In this document: in pieces, positions 42,202 through 50,797 of the stretch
How the letters are laid out: each line of letters opens with the position of its first letter
Numbering within the stretch: the stretch's first letter is position 1
DNA from: Corallochytrium limacisporum
Taxonomy: Eukaryota; Opisthokonta
Assembly (NCBI GenBank): GCA_002811645.1
Contig: PDIP01000057.1
Location: 127,308-189,649, forward strand
Reading direction: 5' to 3'
Length of the DNA: 62,342 nucleotides
Notes under the pieces: model-generated
The model's input: only the letters and a program-made list of their open reading frames with translations
Told to the model about the DNA's origin: nothing
The model's database searches: none
Made by a program: the position numbers and the translations under genes

Positions 42202-43932
42202 TCAGCTCCATTTCGGTGTGGCGGAGAGGACCATGTCCTTGCCATACTGGGTGTACTGCGGATCCTCCAGCTGAGGTAATTCGACCTTGGCAGCCTCGCG
42301 GCCGAGGGCGTTGAAGCCGTTGAGGAACTTAGGGGAGATGGTCACCACGAGTTGGTCCACGAGACGAGAAGAGAGGAAGGCCTGAATGATGGATGCGCCC
42401 CCTTCGACCATAAGAGACTCGTAGCCCATTTTTCCGAGATTGTCCAGGACGTGCTCAAGGTCGACCTGACCACCAGTGTTGACCGGGGTCTTGACTACCT
42501 TGGCACCCAGGTTCTCAAGCTCAGCAACCTTGTCCTTGTTGACCATCGTACCGCACATGATGATAGGCTTGATGTCGTTCTTGAGCAAGCGGCGGTCGAG
42601 GGGAAATCGCAGATGAGTATCCAGCACAACAGGCTGCGGATTTGGTCCTTCAACCAAGCGCACGGTCAGACGCGGGTCATCGGCTACAACGGTGCCAATA
42701 CCGACAAGGATGGCAGAGTGGCGAGCCCGAAGACGGTGGGTCATTTCCATACTTTCCTCGCCACTGATTGCCACCTGCTTACGTCCCCGATCAGCGATAC
42801 TGCCGTCCAAAGTTTGTGCAAAGGTAAGTGTAACATATGGTCTGGCTGCAGCAGTGCTTTCGCTTACACGGCGCCTATTGAGCTTGCGCAGAGTGCTAAT
42901 GGATGGAGAGGGAGCCCGCTGAAGGCTGCGACCGCTACTACGCCGGACCTGACGTTCCTTGGCAATGGCCTTCATGTCCACGGGACCCTTTTCATCCGAG
43001 TCACTATCCCCACTCCGCTCACTGAAGCTGCTCTCGTCTTCGGTCTGGCCCGTAGTTTCCCGCATATCAATGCGAATGCCCGCTTCCCTATCCTCCAGGC
43101 GAATCCGCTGCTTACCGTCGGAGCGCATGGTCTTGCGCATAGTTATACCGTTGACCGTAGCCTGAGAAGGTCCAGACTCGTCTGTCTTGAGCTCATCCAG
43201 CTGCTGCGCCAGAATGTTGAGGTTGAGCATATGGTCCATGCGCTTGACCTTGGTGGCGAGGTAGCTAAGATTGTGCTCGCTGCGCAGGGCCGGATGCATG
43301 GGCATGCGGTCAGCTATATTGATGCCATATTGCTGGAGATCTTCAATTTTCCGAGGGTTGTTAGTGAGGAGTTGCACTGACTTCACTCCTAAGTCCTTCA
43401 GCATGTCGGCAGCAATACGGTAGTCGCGTTCATCGGCGCCATGGCCCAGCATCAGATTTGCCTCGACTGTGTCATACCCCTGATCCTGCAATCTATACGC
43501 TTTAAGTTTCTCTTTGAGTCCGATGCCACGACCTTCCTGACGAAGGTAAAGGATGATACCCCGACCCTGCTCAGCGACGAAATCCATGGCTGTCCGCAAC
43601 TGTTCCCCACAATCGCATCGCAACGATCCCATGATGTCGCCGGTAAAGCACTCGGAGTGCACTCGCACCGGAAGCTTTTCCGCATTCTTAGGATCCCCGA
43701 CAACAAAGGCCAAATGTTCCTTCCCGTCGTACTGGCTGTCATAAATATGGAGATCGAACGGACCAATTGATGTGGGAATGGTAGCAGAAATCGCTGAGAG
43801 CTCGGGTTCGTTCTTCAAAACCTCTTTCAATTTGTCATGGGCCACTTGCGCCTGTTTACCATGTTGCTCAACATCGGTCCCAGAGTCCCGTGTCATGTTG
43901 AAACTGTCGCTTGCTTCGCCTTCAACGTACAT
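42202..43932 (-). CDS. Bifunctional riboflavin enzyme: GTP cyclohydrolase II fused to RIB7-type reductase
   Basis: A 576-residue fusion. Residues ~45-225 are GTP cyclohydrolase II: zinc ligands C95, C106 and C108 have the exact 11- and 2-residue spacing of E. coli RibA, followed by LYLRQEGRGIGL, YDTVEANLMLG and LLTNNPRK. Residues ~364-576 are the fungal RIB7 reductase (RibD C-terminal fold): RPYVTLTFAQTLDGSIA, AILVGIGTVVADDPRLTVR and LMVEGGASIIQAFL. A ~135-residue charged, Ser/Arg-rich linker joins them. In fungi these activities are consecutive (GTP to diaminopyrimidine, then NADPH reduction of the ribosyl side chain before deamination). They are RIB1 and RIB7, separate proteins, in yeast. 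The single open frame without intron or stop argues for one chain. Usually cytosolic. Confidence 0.93.
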   Translation of the reverse strand: MYVEGEASDSFNMTRDSGTDVEQHGKQAQVAHDKLKEVLKNEPELSAISATIPTSIGPFDLHIYDSQYDGKEHLAFVVGDPKNAEKLPVRVHSECFTGDIMGSLRCDCGEQLRTAMDFVAEQGRGIILYLRQEGRGIGLKEKLKAYRLQDQGYDTVEANLMLGHGADERDYRIAADMLKDLGVKSVQLLTNNPRKIEDLQQYGINIADRMPMHPALRSEHNLSYLATKVKRMDHMLNLNILAQQLDELKTDESGPSQATVNGITMRKTMRSDGKQRIRLEDREAGIRIDMRETTGQTEDESSFSERSGDSDSDEKGPVDMKAIAKERQVRRSSGRSLQRAPSPSISTLRKLNRRRVSESTAAARPYVTLTFAQTLDGSIADRGRKQVAISGEESMEMTHRLRARHSAILVGIGTVVADDPRLTVRLVEGPNPQPVVLDTHLRFPLDRRLLKNDIKPIIMCGTMVNKDKVAELENLGAKVVKTPVNTGGQVDLEHVLDNLGKMGYESLMVEGGASIIQAFLSSRLVDQLVVTISPKFLNGFNALGREAAKVELPQLEDPQYTQYGKDMVLSATPKWS

Positions 43933-45512
43933 TTGTGTCTAGAAAGTACCTATCGCTCAGTAGCTGAGCACTATACTATGCAGTTCGAAAACCTTGTCCC
44001 TATCCGCTAAACAACACACGTGTGGTCCTCACTTTGTCGTCGTAGTACAAATCACCAGTCGCTTTGTGAACCTTGTTCTCTCACTCGCAGCAAGTTGGCT
44101 TATACTCGACGCTGCTAATTATATATAAATTCTGTTCATGAATGTTGCAACAGGCTCTTGGTATTCCCCTTCACGTACCTCTCCGGCATGTACCCAACTT
44201 AGGATTCGATGCGGCTCACGGAAACTTGAACCCTGAGCGCGGTGCCGTCTTCAAATGTTTATGCCATCTAAAATGATCCAACAATCCGCTGACAAGGCAC
44301 ACTCGAACCTCGGTTCGCTGGCGGCTTCTGAGCCTTCGAAGTCTCTCCGTTGGTGCGGCGGCCAACACTTCCAGAACTCAACCTGCACGGCCCCAGCCCT
44401 AGGCTGACCAGCCAGTCCATAGGTCTCGTGTGTGAGTCGTGTTTATTTTTGGACTTCGGTGGATGGGAGGGCTTGAGTTTATAGTTCCTTCCGGTTTGTC
44501 CCAGAATCTTTGCTTCGGACATGGGTATTATATTAAACGATTACGACTGCACTCTTTGGCACCTTACTTAACCTACCACAAAGTGCAACACGAGGAAAAA
44601 AATCAAAGTTCTCCCCCCCCTTCACTCCTCTCATCTTCCTCAGTTTAGCTCCTGGTGCAAAATACTACAAGAAAAAGTGTTTACGCAGAGAACTGATCAC
44701 GGCTGGGCAATAGCCGTGGGTCGTGTGCCTCGTCCTCTAACACTCTTCTCCGTATTTTCGTTGGCACTTTCCACTGCAGAACACGCCGACCGTACCCTTC
44801 AGCCCGCTGCGATCTCCCCTACTTTCAATACCACAGCGTGATCTACCGGCCACCGAATGCCGCGAAACGGGGAGTACCTGGGGGCCCTGCTTGGCTGCCG
44901 GTGGGGTCTATTTTTACTCTCCAGGAGCTCGTTCCCTGCTGAATGTACCGAAGCGTCCGCCGGAAGAGGGGAAGGGGGTGGGGGGAAAGAAGATCAGGGC
45001 CGTGGCCTGCGGTCTGCAGAAGAAGAAGAAAAAAAGCGGGTTCTACCCCCCCCCCTTTCAGCCCCCGGTGATTCCGACGGCTTTTTCTGCCGGACCCTAC
45101 AGACAGGGATTTTTTCTACTCGTTCTCCGCAGCGGGCAAATATGCAAGAGCACAGCAAAGAAATCAGCGGTCGCGAGGGGGTTTTCTTTGACCGTCGAAG
45201 TGTACATACTTCCAAGGAGAAAGAATATCATTCCATTGCTCACGCCGCCAAGTCTCTCTCCGTCTGGTGCGTAGCAGTATATAGACCGGGGAAAAAGGTT
45301 TTTAATAGGTCTCGATGCCGTCGCTTGTGCGTAAAGAGGTGTCAGCGTGGCCATTCTCCTTTGGGCGGGGGGGTGACACATGACCAGCTCTGCTGCGGTG
45401 GGGTACCCCTTCCCCGCGGGTTCGGGTGTGACGGATGGGAGCATCTCCACGGAGCTGGCTCAAGAGTTTGAGTGTGGGACCACGGAAGTTTCTGTCCGCC
45501 TTGCTCTATATA

Positions 45513-45514
<2 letters not shown>

Positions 45515-45553
<39 letters not shown>
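45515..45553. repeat. TC dinucleotide microsatellite
   Basis: About 19 TC units directly after a TATATATA stretch. A typical strain-variable microsatellite. Confidence 0.9.
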
Positions 45554-45562
<9 letters not shown>

Positions 45563-45989
45563 CTCTTCCCCGGTTTGTGCTTCCGCTTGCGCTCCTTTGG
45601 TCGCCGTGCTCTCTACCTGTCCTTTGTGCTGTAGCCAATCCAAAAGGTTTTCTCACCTATTTTTTTCTGACGGAGTCGCAAAGCCTGCCACACCGCCACC
45701 CGTCCTCGGGTCATGAGACGGTAAGGCCATCCCTCTGTTCGGCCGGGCAAAGCTCATACATCAGCAGTTTCCTTCGCCGGCGAAGCAGAAGGAAAAGCTC
45801 CGGGGGTGCCCGTGAGGGCCAAAAAGCCAACCGCCAGCGCCAGCGCCAGCGTCACTGCCCCTCCGTCTCTTTTGCTCTCGCACGGTACTGTTACCAAAAG
45901 ATCCGATTCAAGCTTGGGAGTCCTTTTAAACGCAGAAGGTGTGTTGGCTGCTGACCCCTCGCTCCTCTCTCTGTGTCCACGTAGGGGCC

Positions 45990-46446
45990 ATGGCCAGGAG
46001 GGGACGTGTCAAAAGGAACCAAGAATGCAAGAGTGGGTCGAGAATGCATGTATCGCTCCGCAGTAAAATTATTATGGAGGAACTGATCAGGCTTGAGCAG
46101 TTATCCATACATGCACAGGTAGGCAATGCACAAATAGTTGAACCACCGCTACCTAACCACACAGCACACCAGATTTCTATAGAAAATGTACCGGCCGCGA
46201 CTCCGAAAATACTGGAAAACTCTTTGTGAGAATGAAAGGAAACTTTCTGCAAAGGCGGTACCAAATGTACGAGGGCGAGGCAGCCAAATGAGAACCTTGC
46301 TAAAGATTGGTGCCCTGTTGCAGGGTTTGGTTTCCTCACCTTCTCGAATTTCTATCCATTTAGTAAATCTCGAGATATCAGGTGGAAAGCGAAGAATTTC
46401 TAGCAAAAGGGAAACAGGAGCGGGAGTTTGGGCGGAAGTGAAGTAA
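45990..46446 (+). CDS. Candidate small two-exon gene, basic protein, unknown
   Basis: A frame from ATG 45990 (ggccATGG context) runs 43 codons to a phase-0 GTAGGC donor-like site at 46119. A 64-nt putative intron with a CTAAC-type branch (CCTAACC) ends at TTCTATAG (46182). Exon 2 then continues 87 codons to TAA at 46446, giving about 130 aa. The product is Arg/Lys-rich with a helical patch (SKIIMEELIRLEQLSIHAQ). Without splicing, the first frame instead ends at 46229 (79 aa). No family is recognised. The evidence is the start context and plausible splice signals only. Confidence 0.25.
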
Positions 46447-47047
46447 CCCAGGAAAAACGCAGTCCTTGATGCAATCTTTCTGCGTACCAAACTGTTGCGT
46501 TTTACTGTAGATTAAGGTAAGGTGCGCTCAAGTGGCAAGGTCTTGGGCCCCAACCGGGGGAGTCGAATTCCCTTGAACTAACTCCGACAGAGTGGGGCGG
46601 CCTAGAGACGCCTACGATCGGTATCGTAGGGAGAGCTTGCTGTGCTCCTGCACCGGACCCTGACTATTGCTCTACTCTTCATTGGTCACGGCATGCATGA
46701 CCTTTAGCAGCAAGGAGGCCTTCGGCTATAGATCTGCTCTGGATGTCTCAAGATGCAGCCGAAATAGATGTATTCGAGACGACTGAGTCGGGCACAAGAA
46801 TACGATGCTCCCTGCTACTGACGGCCGACGAGGAGCACACAAGATGATAGTGAGCAATAGAACAGAGCGAGCAGCAAGAAAACACAGCAAGATTTAAATT
46901 GATCGAGCATCTCCGAGTGATCTGGTCAGAGATGTGTTCAGCATTCCAATTCCAGTTCTGTCATGGATGGGATTAGTGCGCTTCGCTATTTACTCGATTG
47001 ATCAGTATGTCCTAAAGATGTACGGATTTGCTCGACAATGAGTGGGA

Positions 47048-48499
47048 CTATTCGATAAGTTCCAATGGCCGGCCGTTGGGTCCGATAATGGTTGGTCCGC
47101 TGTCTTCAAGGTTATTGCCTCTAGGCATGGCAGAGGACTGGCGGTTCGGAAGTGAGTTCAACACCACGGCCTTCATGCCATCCCAGATCTTCGCCAGCAA
47201 CCGGGCTTTCAATTCCCCTGTCTGTTCAGGCTTGCGACAATCAAGGAGGAGGCAATCATCTGTGGTGAGATTCATGTCGGGATAGTCCTCCGTGAGTTCA
47301 TTTAAGGTGTTCTTGATGTCGCGGTAGAAGGGCAATACGTCAGCGCGGTCTCCACGACTGACAACCAGGATACTTGGACGCTTGATAACCACACTGCCAC
47401 ACGCTTTAAGTTCTTGCAGGAGTAGGCGTAAGATCTCTGGACCAGTTCTCCGAGGGCTGTCCTCCTTGAGTTGGAAGCCAAACGGATCCACCACGAGGAG
47501 ATTCATCTTTGTGCGCTCTACATGTTTAAGGAATGTATGGCCCCTGCCCCGGTTCTCCGAAGCGCCCTCAATAAGACCGGGAATGTCCGCCAATGTAATG
47601 CTTACTCCTCCGTGCTTGTTCGCCTTCAATCCAAAGTTGTACTGCCGTGGTAGCCCAAGGTAGTCACACAGATCCGGATCGAAATCGATGTGAGCCACTT
47701 GGGGTCGCAGAGTGGTGAATGGGTAGTTTGCCACATGTGCTCGTGCACGAGTCAAACTGTTCAAGAGGCTGGACTTGCCGGCATTGGGGAACCCGATCAG
47801 GCCTACATCTGCAATTGCCTTCAGCTCCAATTGGAAGTGTTTGCCTTTCGGTTTCTTGGCATGCATTTGGCCAGGCATGGGCAGGCCACCACTGCCACCT
47901 TCTGCGAGGACGAAATGGTCTCCCTCTTTGTCGAGATCCGCCAGGATGCGTCCGCCCTTGATGTACTCGTTCCCACTCTGCCCTTGGCCCGCTTCATTAT
48001 CAGTATCGAAAATTGATTTCGCAAGAGTTCGTAACATGGGTGTCCGCACGACGGTCCCTAACGGTACATTGACGTATCGATTCTTCCCATTTGTTCCCTT
48101 GAGCTTCTTTGGATGTCCGTTACTACCATGGTCAGCCTTCGCACTCGGCGGAACCTCTGCCAGGGAGCAATTCTCAGCAGCGATCAGTATCACATTTCCT
48201 CCATGTCCGCCAGCGGATGGTGGATTAAGTGAGGCAAAGCCTCCGGTGCCACCCTGTGCATAAATGAATCGTCGGTCCACGAACCGCCGACTGGCTCTTT
48301 TCCGTCGCTGTGACAGTTTGTTTCCGTATTTCTTGTCATACTCCAGGTCCTCCGGAGTCACCAATGCTCCGTGAGGAATGGTCAAATCCGATGGGCTAGT
48401 TTTGGAACTGTACCATTTCCCTGATAGCAATCCAGCCGGACGGCAATGCGCGACACTGCACCCCCAATGTGGAAGTCGTCTTGTCGTCACTGACATCAT
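47048..48499 (-). CDS. Obg-family GTPase, mitochondrial Mtg2/GTPBP type
   Basis: A 483-residue GTPase for mitochondrial large-subunit ribosome assembly. The N terminus (MMSVTTRRLPHWGCSVAHCR, Arg/Ser-rich, few acids) looks like a mitochondrial presequence. A glycine-rich Obg fold follows (about 75-220; GGTGGFASLNPPSAGGHGGN). The G domain has P-loop GFPNAGKS at 236-243, FTTLRPQ switch I and DIPGLIEGASENRGRG. The nucleotide-specificity motif, normally NKxD, reads SRGD at 381-384 in ILVVSRGDRAD, an unusual substitution. The divergent promoter shared with the ZZZ3-like gene carries a tandem 35-bp repeat. Call firm for Obg family; mitochondrial location inferred from the presequence. Confidence 0.92.
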   Translation of the reverse strand: MMSVTTRRLPHWGCSVAHCRPAGLLSGKWYSSKTSPSDLTIPHGALVTPEDLEYDKKYGNKLSQRRKRASRRFVDRRFIYAQGGTGGFASLNPPSAGGHGGNVILIAAENCSLAEVPPSAKADHGSNGHPKKLKGTNGKNRYVNVPLGTVVRTPMLRTLAKSIFDTDNEAGQGQSGNEYIKGGRILADLDKEGDHFVLAEGGSGGLPMPGQMHAKKPKGKHFQLELKAIADVGLIGFPNAGKSSLLNSLTRARAHVANYPFTTLRPQVAHIDFDPDLCDYLGLPRQYNFGLKANKHGGVSITLADIPGLIEGASENRGRGHTFLKHVERTKMNLLVVDPFGFQLKEDSPRRTGPEILRLLLQELKACGSVVIKRPSILVVSRGDRADVLPFYRDIKNTLNELTEDYPDMNLTTDDCLLLDCRKPEQTGELKARLLAKIWDGMKAVVLNSLPNRQSSAMPRGNNLEDSGPTIIGPNGRPLELIE

Positions 48500-48978
48500 T
48501 TCTGCTCTACATTAGGTCATGGTTGGCAATTTACGAACGAAATCCTGATAAGCAGATTCCTCAGATCACTCAAAACGATTCGTACTGGCTTGTCTCATAA
48601 ATACAATGCCCATGTCACAAGACATCACGACAAATTCTCCCTCAAGCATAAAATGTGAGCTTGCAAGACACTGTTGAATACCCGCCAGGAGTGTTGCAAC
48701 CCGGCCCCACACGCGCCAGCCGACGAGTGGGGGGGCGGGGCGGGTCAATAATTGATTCGTCGGCCAGCAGCGGGGCGGGTCAATAATTGATTCGTCGGCC
48801 AGCAGCGGGGCGGGGCAGTGTAGAGCTATGTCCGAACGTAACCAGCTACTTAATGCCGCCTACCTTGTGCGTCCTTCTGGATCCGTTTGAGGATAGGGTT
48901 CATGCGATATGATTCTGTGTTGAAAGTTGAAAGCACAAAGGGTTGCAATAGCAGGATGCGAGCGGAAGCCTCGTCGAC
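48500..48978. promoter_or_regulatory. Shared divergent promoter MTG2 / ZZZ3-like with GC-box repeats
   Basis: A 479-bp region between two starts that face away from each other. It holds a tandem 35-bp duplication with GGGGCGGG (GC-box-like) cores and a third partial copy (listed separately). The location makes a cis-regulatory role plausible, but no factor can be named. Confidence 0.5.
48737..48806. repeat. Tandem 35-bp direct repeat (2 copies + partial third)
   Basis: Two exact 35-bp units (48737-48771 and 48772-48806), each beginning GGGGCGGGTCAATAATTGAT, followed by a truncated third start GGGGCGGGGC. The perfect identity suggests a recent duplication. Confidence 0.95.
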
Positions 48979-49938
48979 ATGGCAGGCGACGTAAATGAAG
49001 AGGACGAGATCCGTGAAAAGGTTGCGGAATTGGTCGCGTACAAAATTGCAACGACTAAGGAATGGAATCGGATTTGTGATTTGTATAGTAAGATAAAGAA
49101 TACTAAAAACACCGAGAACTATGAAGAGATGTGCTTGGATCTTTTCCGAAAATGCGAGGCTTTGCGAGAGTTCGAAGTGGAGGACGAAAGTGCTGAGGCA
49201 GTGAATACGAGGCAACCGCAGCAGACCATTGCACCGGAGCATCGCAGTCACAATGTTGCTTGGAGCGAAAAGGAACAGGAACTGCTGAACTTTCTACTAA
49301 TTAAGTATCCACCGGAGAAGATCAAGTCGAATCGCCACCGGAAGATTGCTGCCGAGTTCCCAACGAGGACAGCGCGCCAGGTCGAGTCAAGAATACAGAA
49401 GGTCGAGACCTGGAAACGCAAACAACGCCGCCAGGCACGGAGGAAGCAGAATGTGAAGAAGATGGAATCCAGCAAAGAGCCTGAATTGGGGAGTCGTTCA
49501 AAGACAATAGTGTCAGCTGCCGATACAAGCTACCGTGAAGCACTTGCGCGTCAAGGTGTCTATCCCGCGATGCTAGAGGACTATGTGCCGCCTCGGGTAC
49601 TCATGGAAGGTGATGCCGCAGGCCGGCCAGTATCAGTACCATCAGCCAGAAAGAACGGTAACCTTGATGAATCTGACCACCACATTGGGTACGCTTGCGA
49701 TGGCTGCGGGATCGAGCCGATCATCGGACCGCGGTACGAGTGTATCTCTTGCCGGGAAGCCGCACCGGCTGGTACGGAGGTCAGCGTAGATTTTTGCAGC
49801 GTGTGCCATGATAAGCAAGTCCGTGGTGACACTTGGATTCACCTTCGGGGCCATCGTCAGAAGATCCATAAGAAAGCCGTGGATGCCACCCTCCTAGAGT
49901 TCAATTATCTGATCCCAGAAGACACCCCCGGGTATTGA
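48979..49938 (+). CDS. SANT/Myb plus ZZ zinc-finger protein, ZZZ3-like (ATAC-type HAT complex)
   Basis: A 319-residue nuclear protein. An acidic helical N terminus precedes a Myb/SANT domain at about 93-146 (VAWSEKEQELLNFLLIKYPP, NRHRKIAAEFPTRTARQVESRIQKV), followed by a basic patch. A ZZ finger lies at about 235-300 (CDGCGIEPIIGPRYECISC, then VDFCSVCHD and two terminal His). In SANT-then-ZZ order and in the detailed motifs (LLIKYPPE, TARQVxSRxQK, CDxCGIEPIxGxR) it matches metazoan ZZZ3, a histone-tail reader of the ATAC acetyltransferase complex. Yeast lacks this protein. It converges with ATG12 (81-bp gap), and the ADA2-like gene is the next one after that. Call firm by motif; the complex is inferred. 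Confidence 0.88.
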   Translation: MAGDVNEEDEIREKVAELVAYKIATTKEWNRICDLYSKIKNTKNTENYEEMCLDLFRKCEALREFEVEDESAEAVNTRQPQQTIAPEHRSHNVAWSEKEQELLNFLLIKYPPEKIKSNRHRKIAAEFPTRTARQVESRIQKVETWKRKQRRQARRKQNVKKMESSKEPELGSRSKTIVSAADTSYREALARQGVYPAMLEDYVPPRVLMEGDAAGRPVSVPSARKNGNLDESDHHIGYACDGCGIEPIIGPRYECISCREAAPAGTEVSVDFCSVCHDKQVRGDTWIHLRGHRQKIHKKAVDATLLEFNYLIPEDTPGY

Positions 49939-50019
49939 CATAGACAGGTATTGTACATTGTATTGTATAAATGCGTTGTAATTATTTGATAATTCTTGTG
50001 CAAACTCTTTGTAGCGAGG

Positions 50020-50319
50020 CTACCCATATGCTTCTACCAATGCATACTGGATGTTCAATTCTCCATTGCTCTCCTTGAAACACGCATGAAGATTCTCAAG
50101 CGACTCTGTTGCTGTGGGAATGAAGGATTGCCCAATGTAGCAGAACAAGGCACTACCTTCCCCTAGTCCTAAGAGACCTCTCAGGATCGATACAATCTTC
50201 CCAAAGTTATCCTGTGCGTTAACTTTGAACTTTTTCTTCTTTAAGATGGGAGCATTACCCGTGGCCACAAAGCGCACCGTCACCTTTCCCGTGTCTACGG
50301 CTGGCGCTACTTCGGTCAT
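50020..50319 (-). CDS. Ubiquitin-like autophagy protein ATG12
   Basis: A 99-residue ubiquitin-like protein. TGKVTVRFVATGNAPILKKKKFKV forms the first beta-hairpin, followed by FGKIVSILRGLLG, SALFCYIGQSFIPT and the ending LNIQYALVEAYG. The C-terminal glycine is the residue conjugated to ATG5 to form the ATG12-ATG5 E3-like complex for ATG8 lipidation. It is shorter than yeast Atg12 because the disordered N-terminal extension is only ~10 residues, as in some fungi and protists. The start is well supported and no intron is seen. Confidence 0.92.
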   Translation of the reverse strand: MTEVAPAVDTGKVTVRFVATGNAPILKKKKFKVNAQDNFGKIVSILRGLLGLGEGSALFCYIGQSFIPTATESLENLHACFKESNGELNIQYALVEAYG

Positions 50320-50797
50320 TGTGTGCTTTGTTCTATTCTATCCCCATAGTGTCTCGGAGCTACCAAACAGTCTTTACTGTGCCATTGTCTGTCATTGAGA
50401 TCGTACTGCGTGTGGTGCATGTAACAAGTGAACTACCTTTCGCAAGAGTGCATGTCACAACTAATTTCTTCCGCAACACAAGGCCCAACACATCAGCGCC
50501 GTGCCTTGGGGAAAACACCAGAACTTCGCAATGCGAAGACCCGTCCCGTCAGCCCCCCCTTTCCGGGTCTCCTTTCCCTGGCGCCCCGGGGGCAACTCCG
50601 GCCCACCCGTTTCGTCTGCGTCTGCGGATCCTGTGGTATTTCACGAGCAAGGGACTACGGTGCTTCGAGTTTCCTATCATCGACCCCGGTGAATGACAGA
50701 CATGGTCTCATATTGACGATGCAAGGACGAAAACGACAACTTATGGACGCTTCGAGCGCAGGTGGTGTAGCTGCCGGAGGAACTTAGTGTAGTCAAC
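50320..50797. other. Divergent promoter between ATG12 and the ADA2-like gene
   Basis: A 478-bp region with no coding support. I looked specifically for missing ZZ or SANT exons of ADA2 here and see none: there are no paired C-x2-C motifs and no SANT-like tryptophans in frame. Confidence 0.55.

Larger units (their letters stand above)
43933..47047. other. 3.1-kb gene-poor stretch
   Basis: Between the RIB fusion start and the MTG2 stop. It contains C and G runs (about 45049-45056, 45367-45373), a TATA/TC microsatellite and one weak candidate small gene at 45990-46446. At 46508-46581 a sequence has a tRNA-like acceptor and T-arm but no anticodon stem, so it is not called. Confidence 0.5.

Noticed and set aside
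42352-43380. 342-codon frame opposite the RIB fusion
   Set aside because: Antisense shadow of a strongly conserved gene; no independent motif.
46508-46581. tRNA-like sequence
   Set aside because: A 74-nt span has a partial acceptor stem and a T-arm with a GTCGAAT loop, but no pairing anticodon stem and a poor D-arm.
48737-48806. CRISPR-like repeat
   Set aside because: Direct tandem copies with no spacers, in a eukaryotic promoter region.
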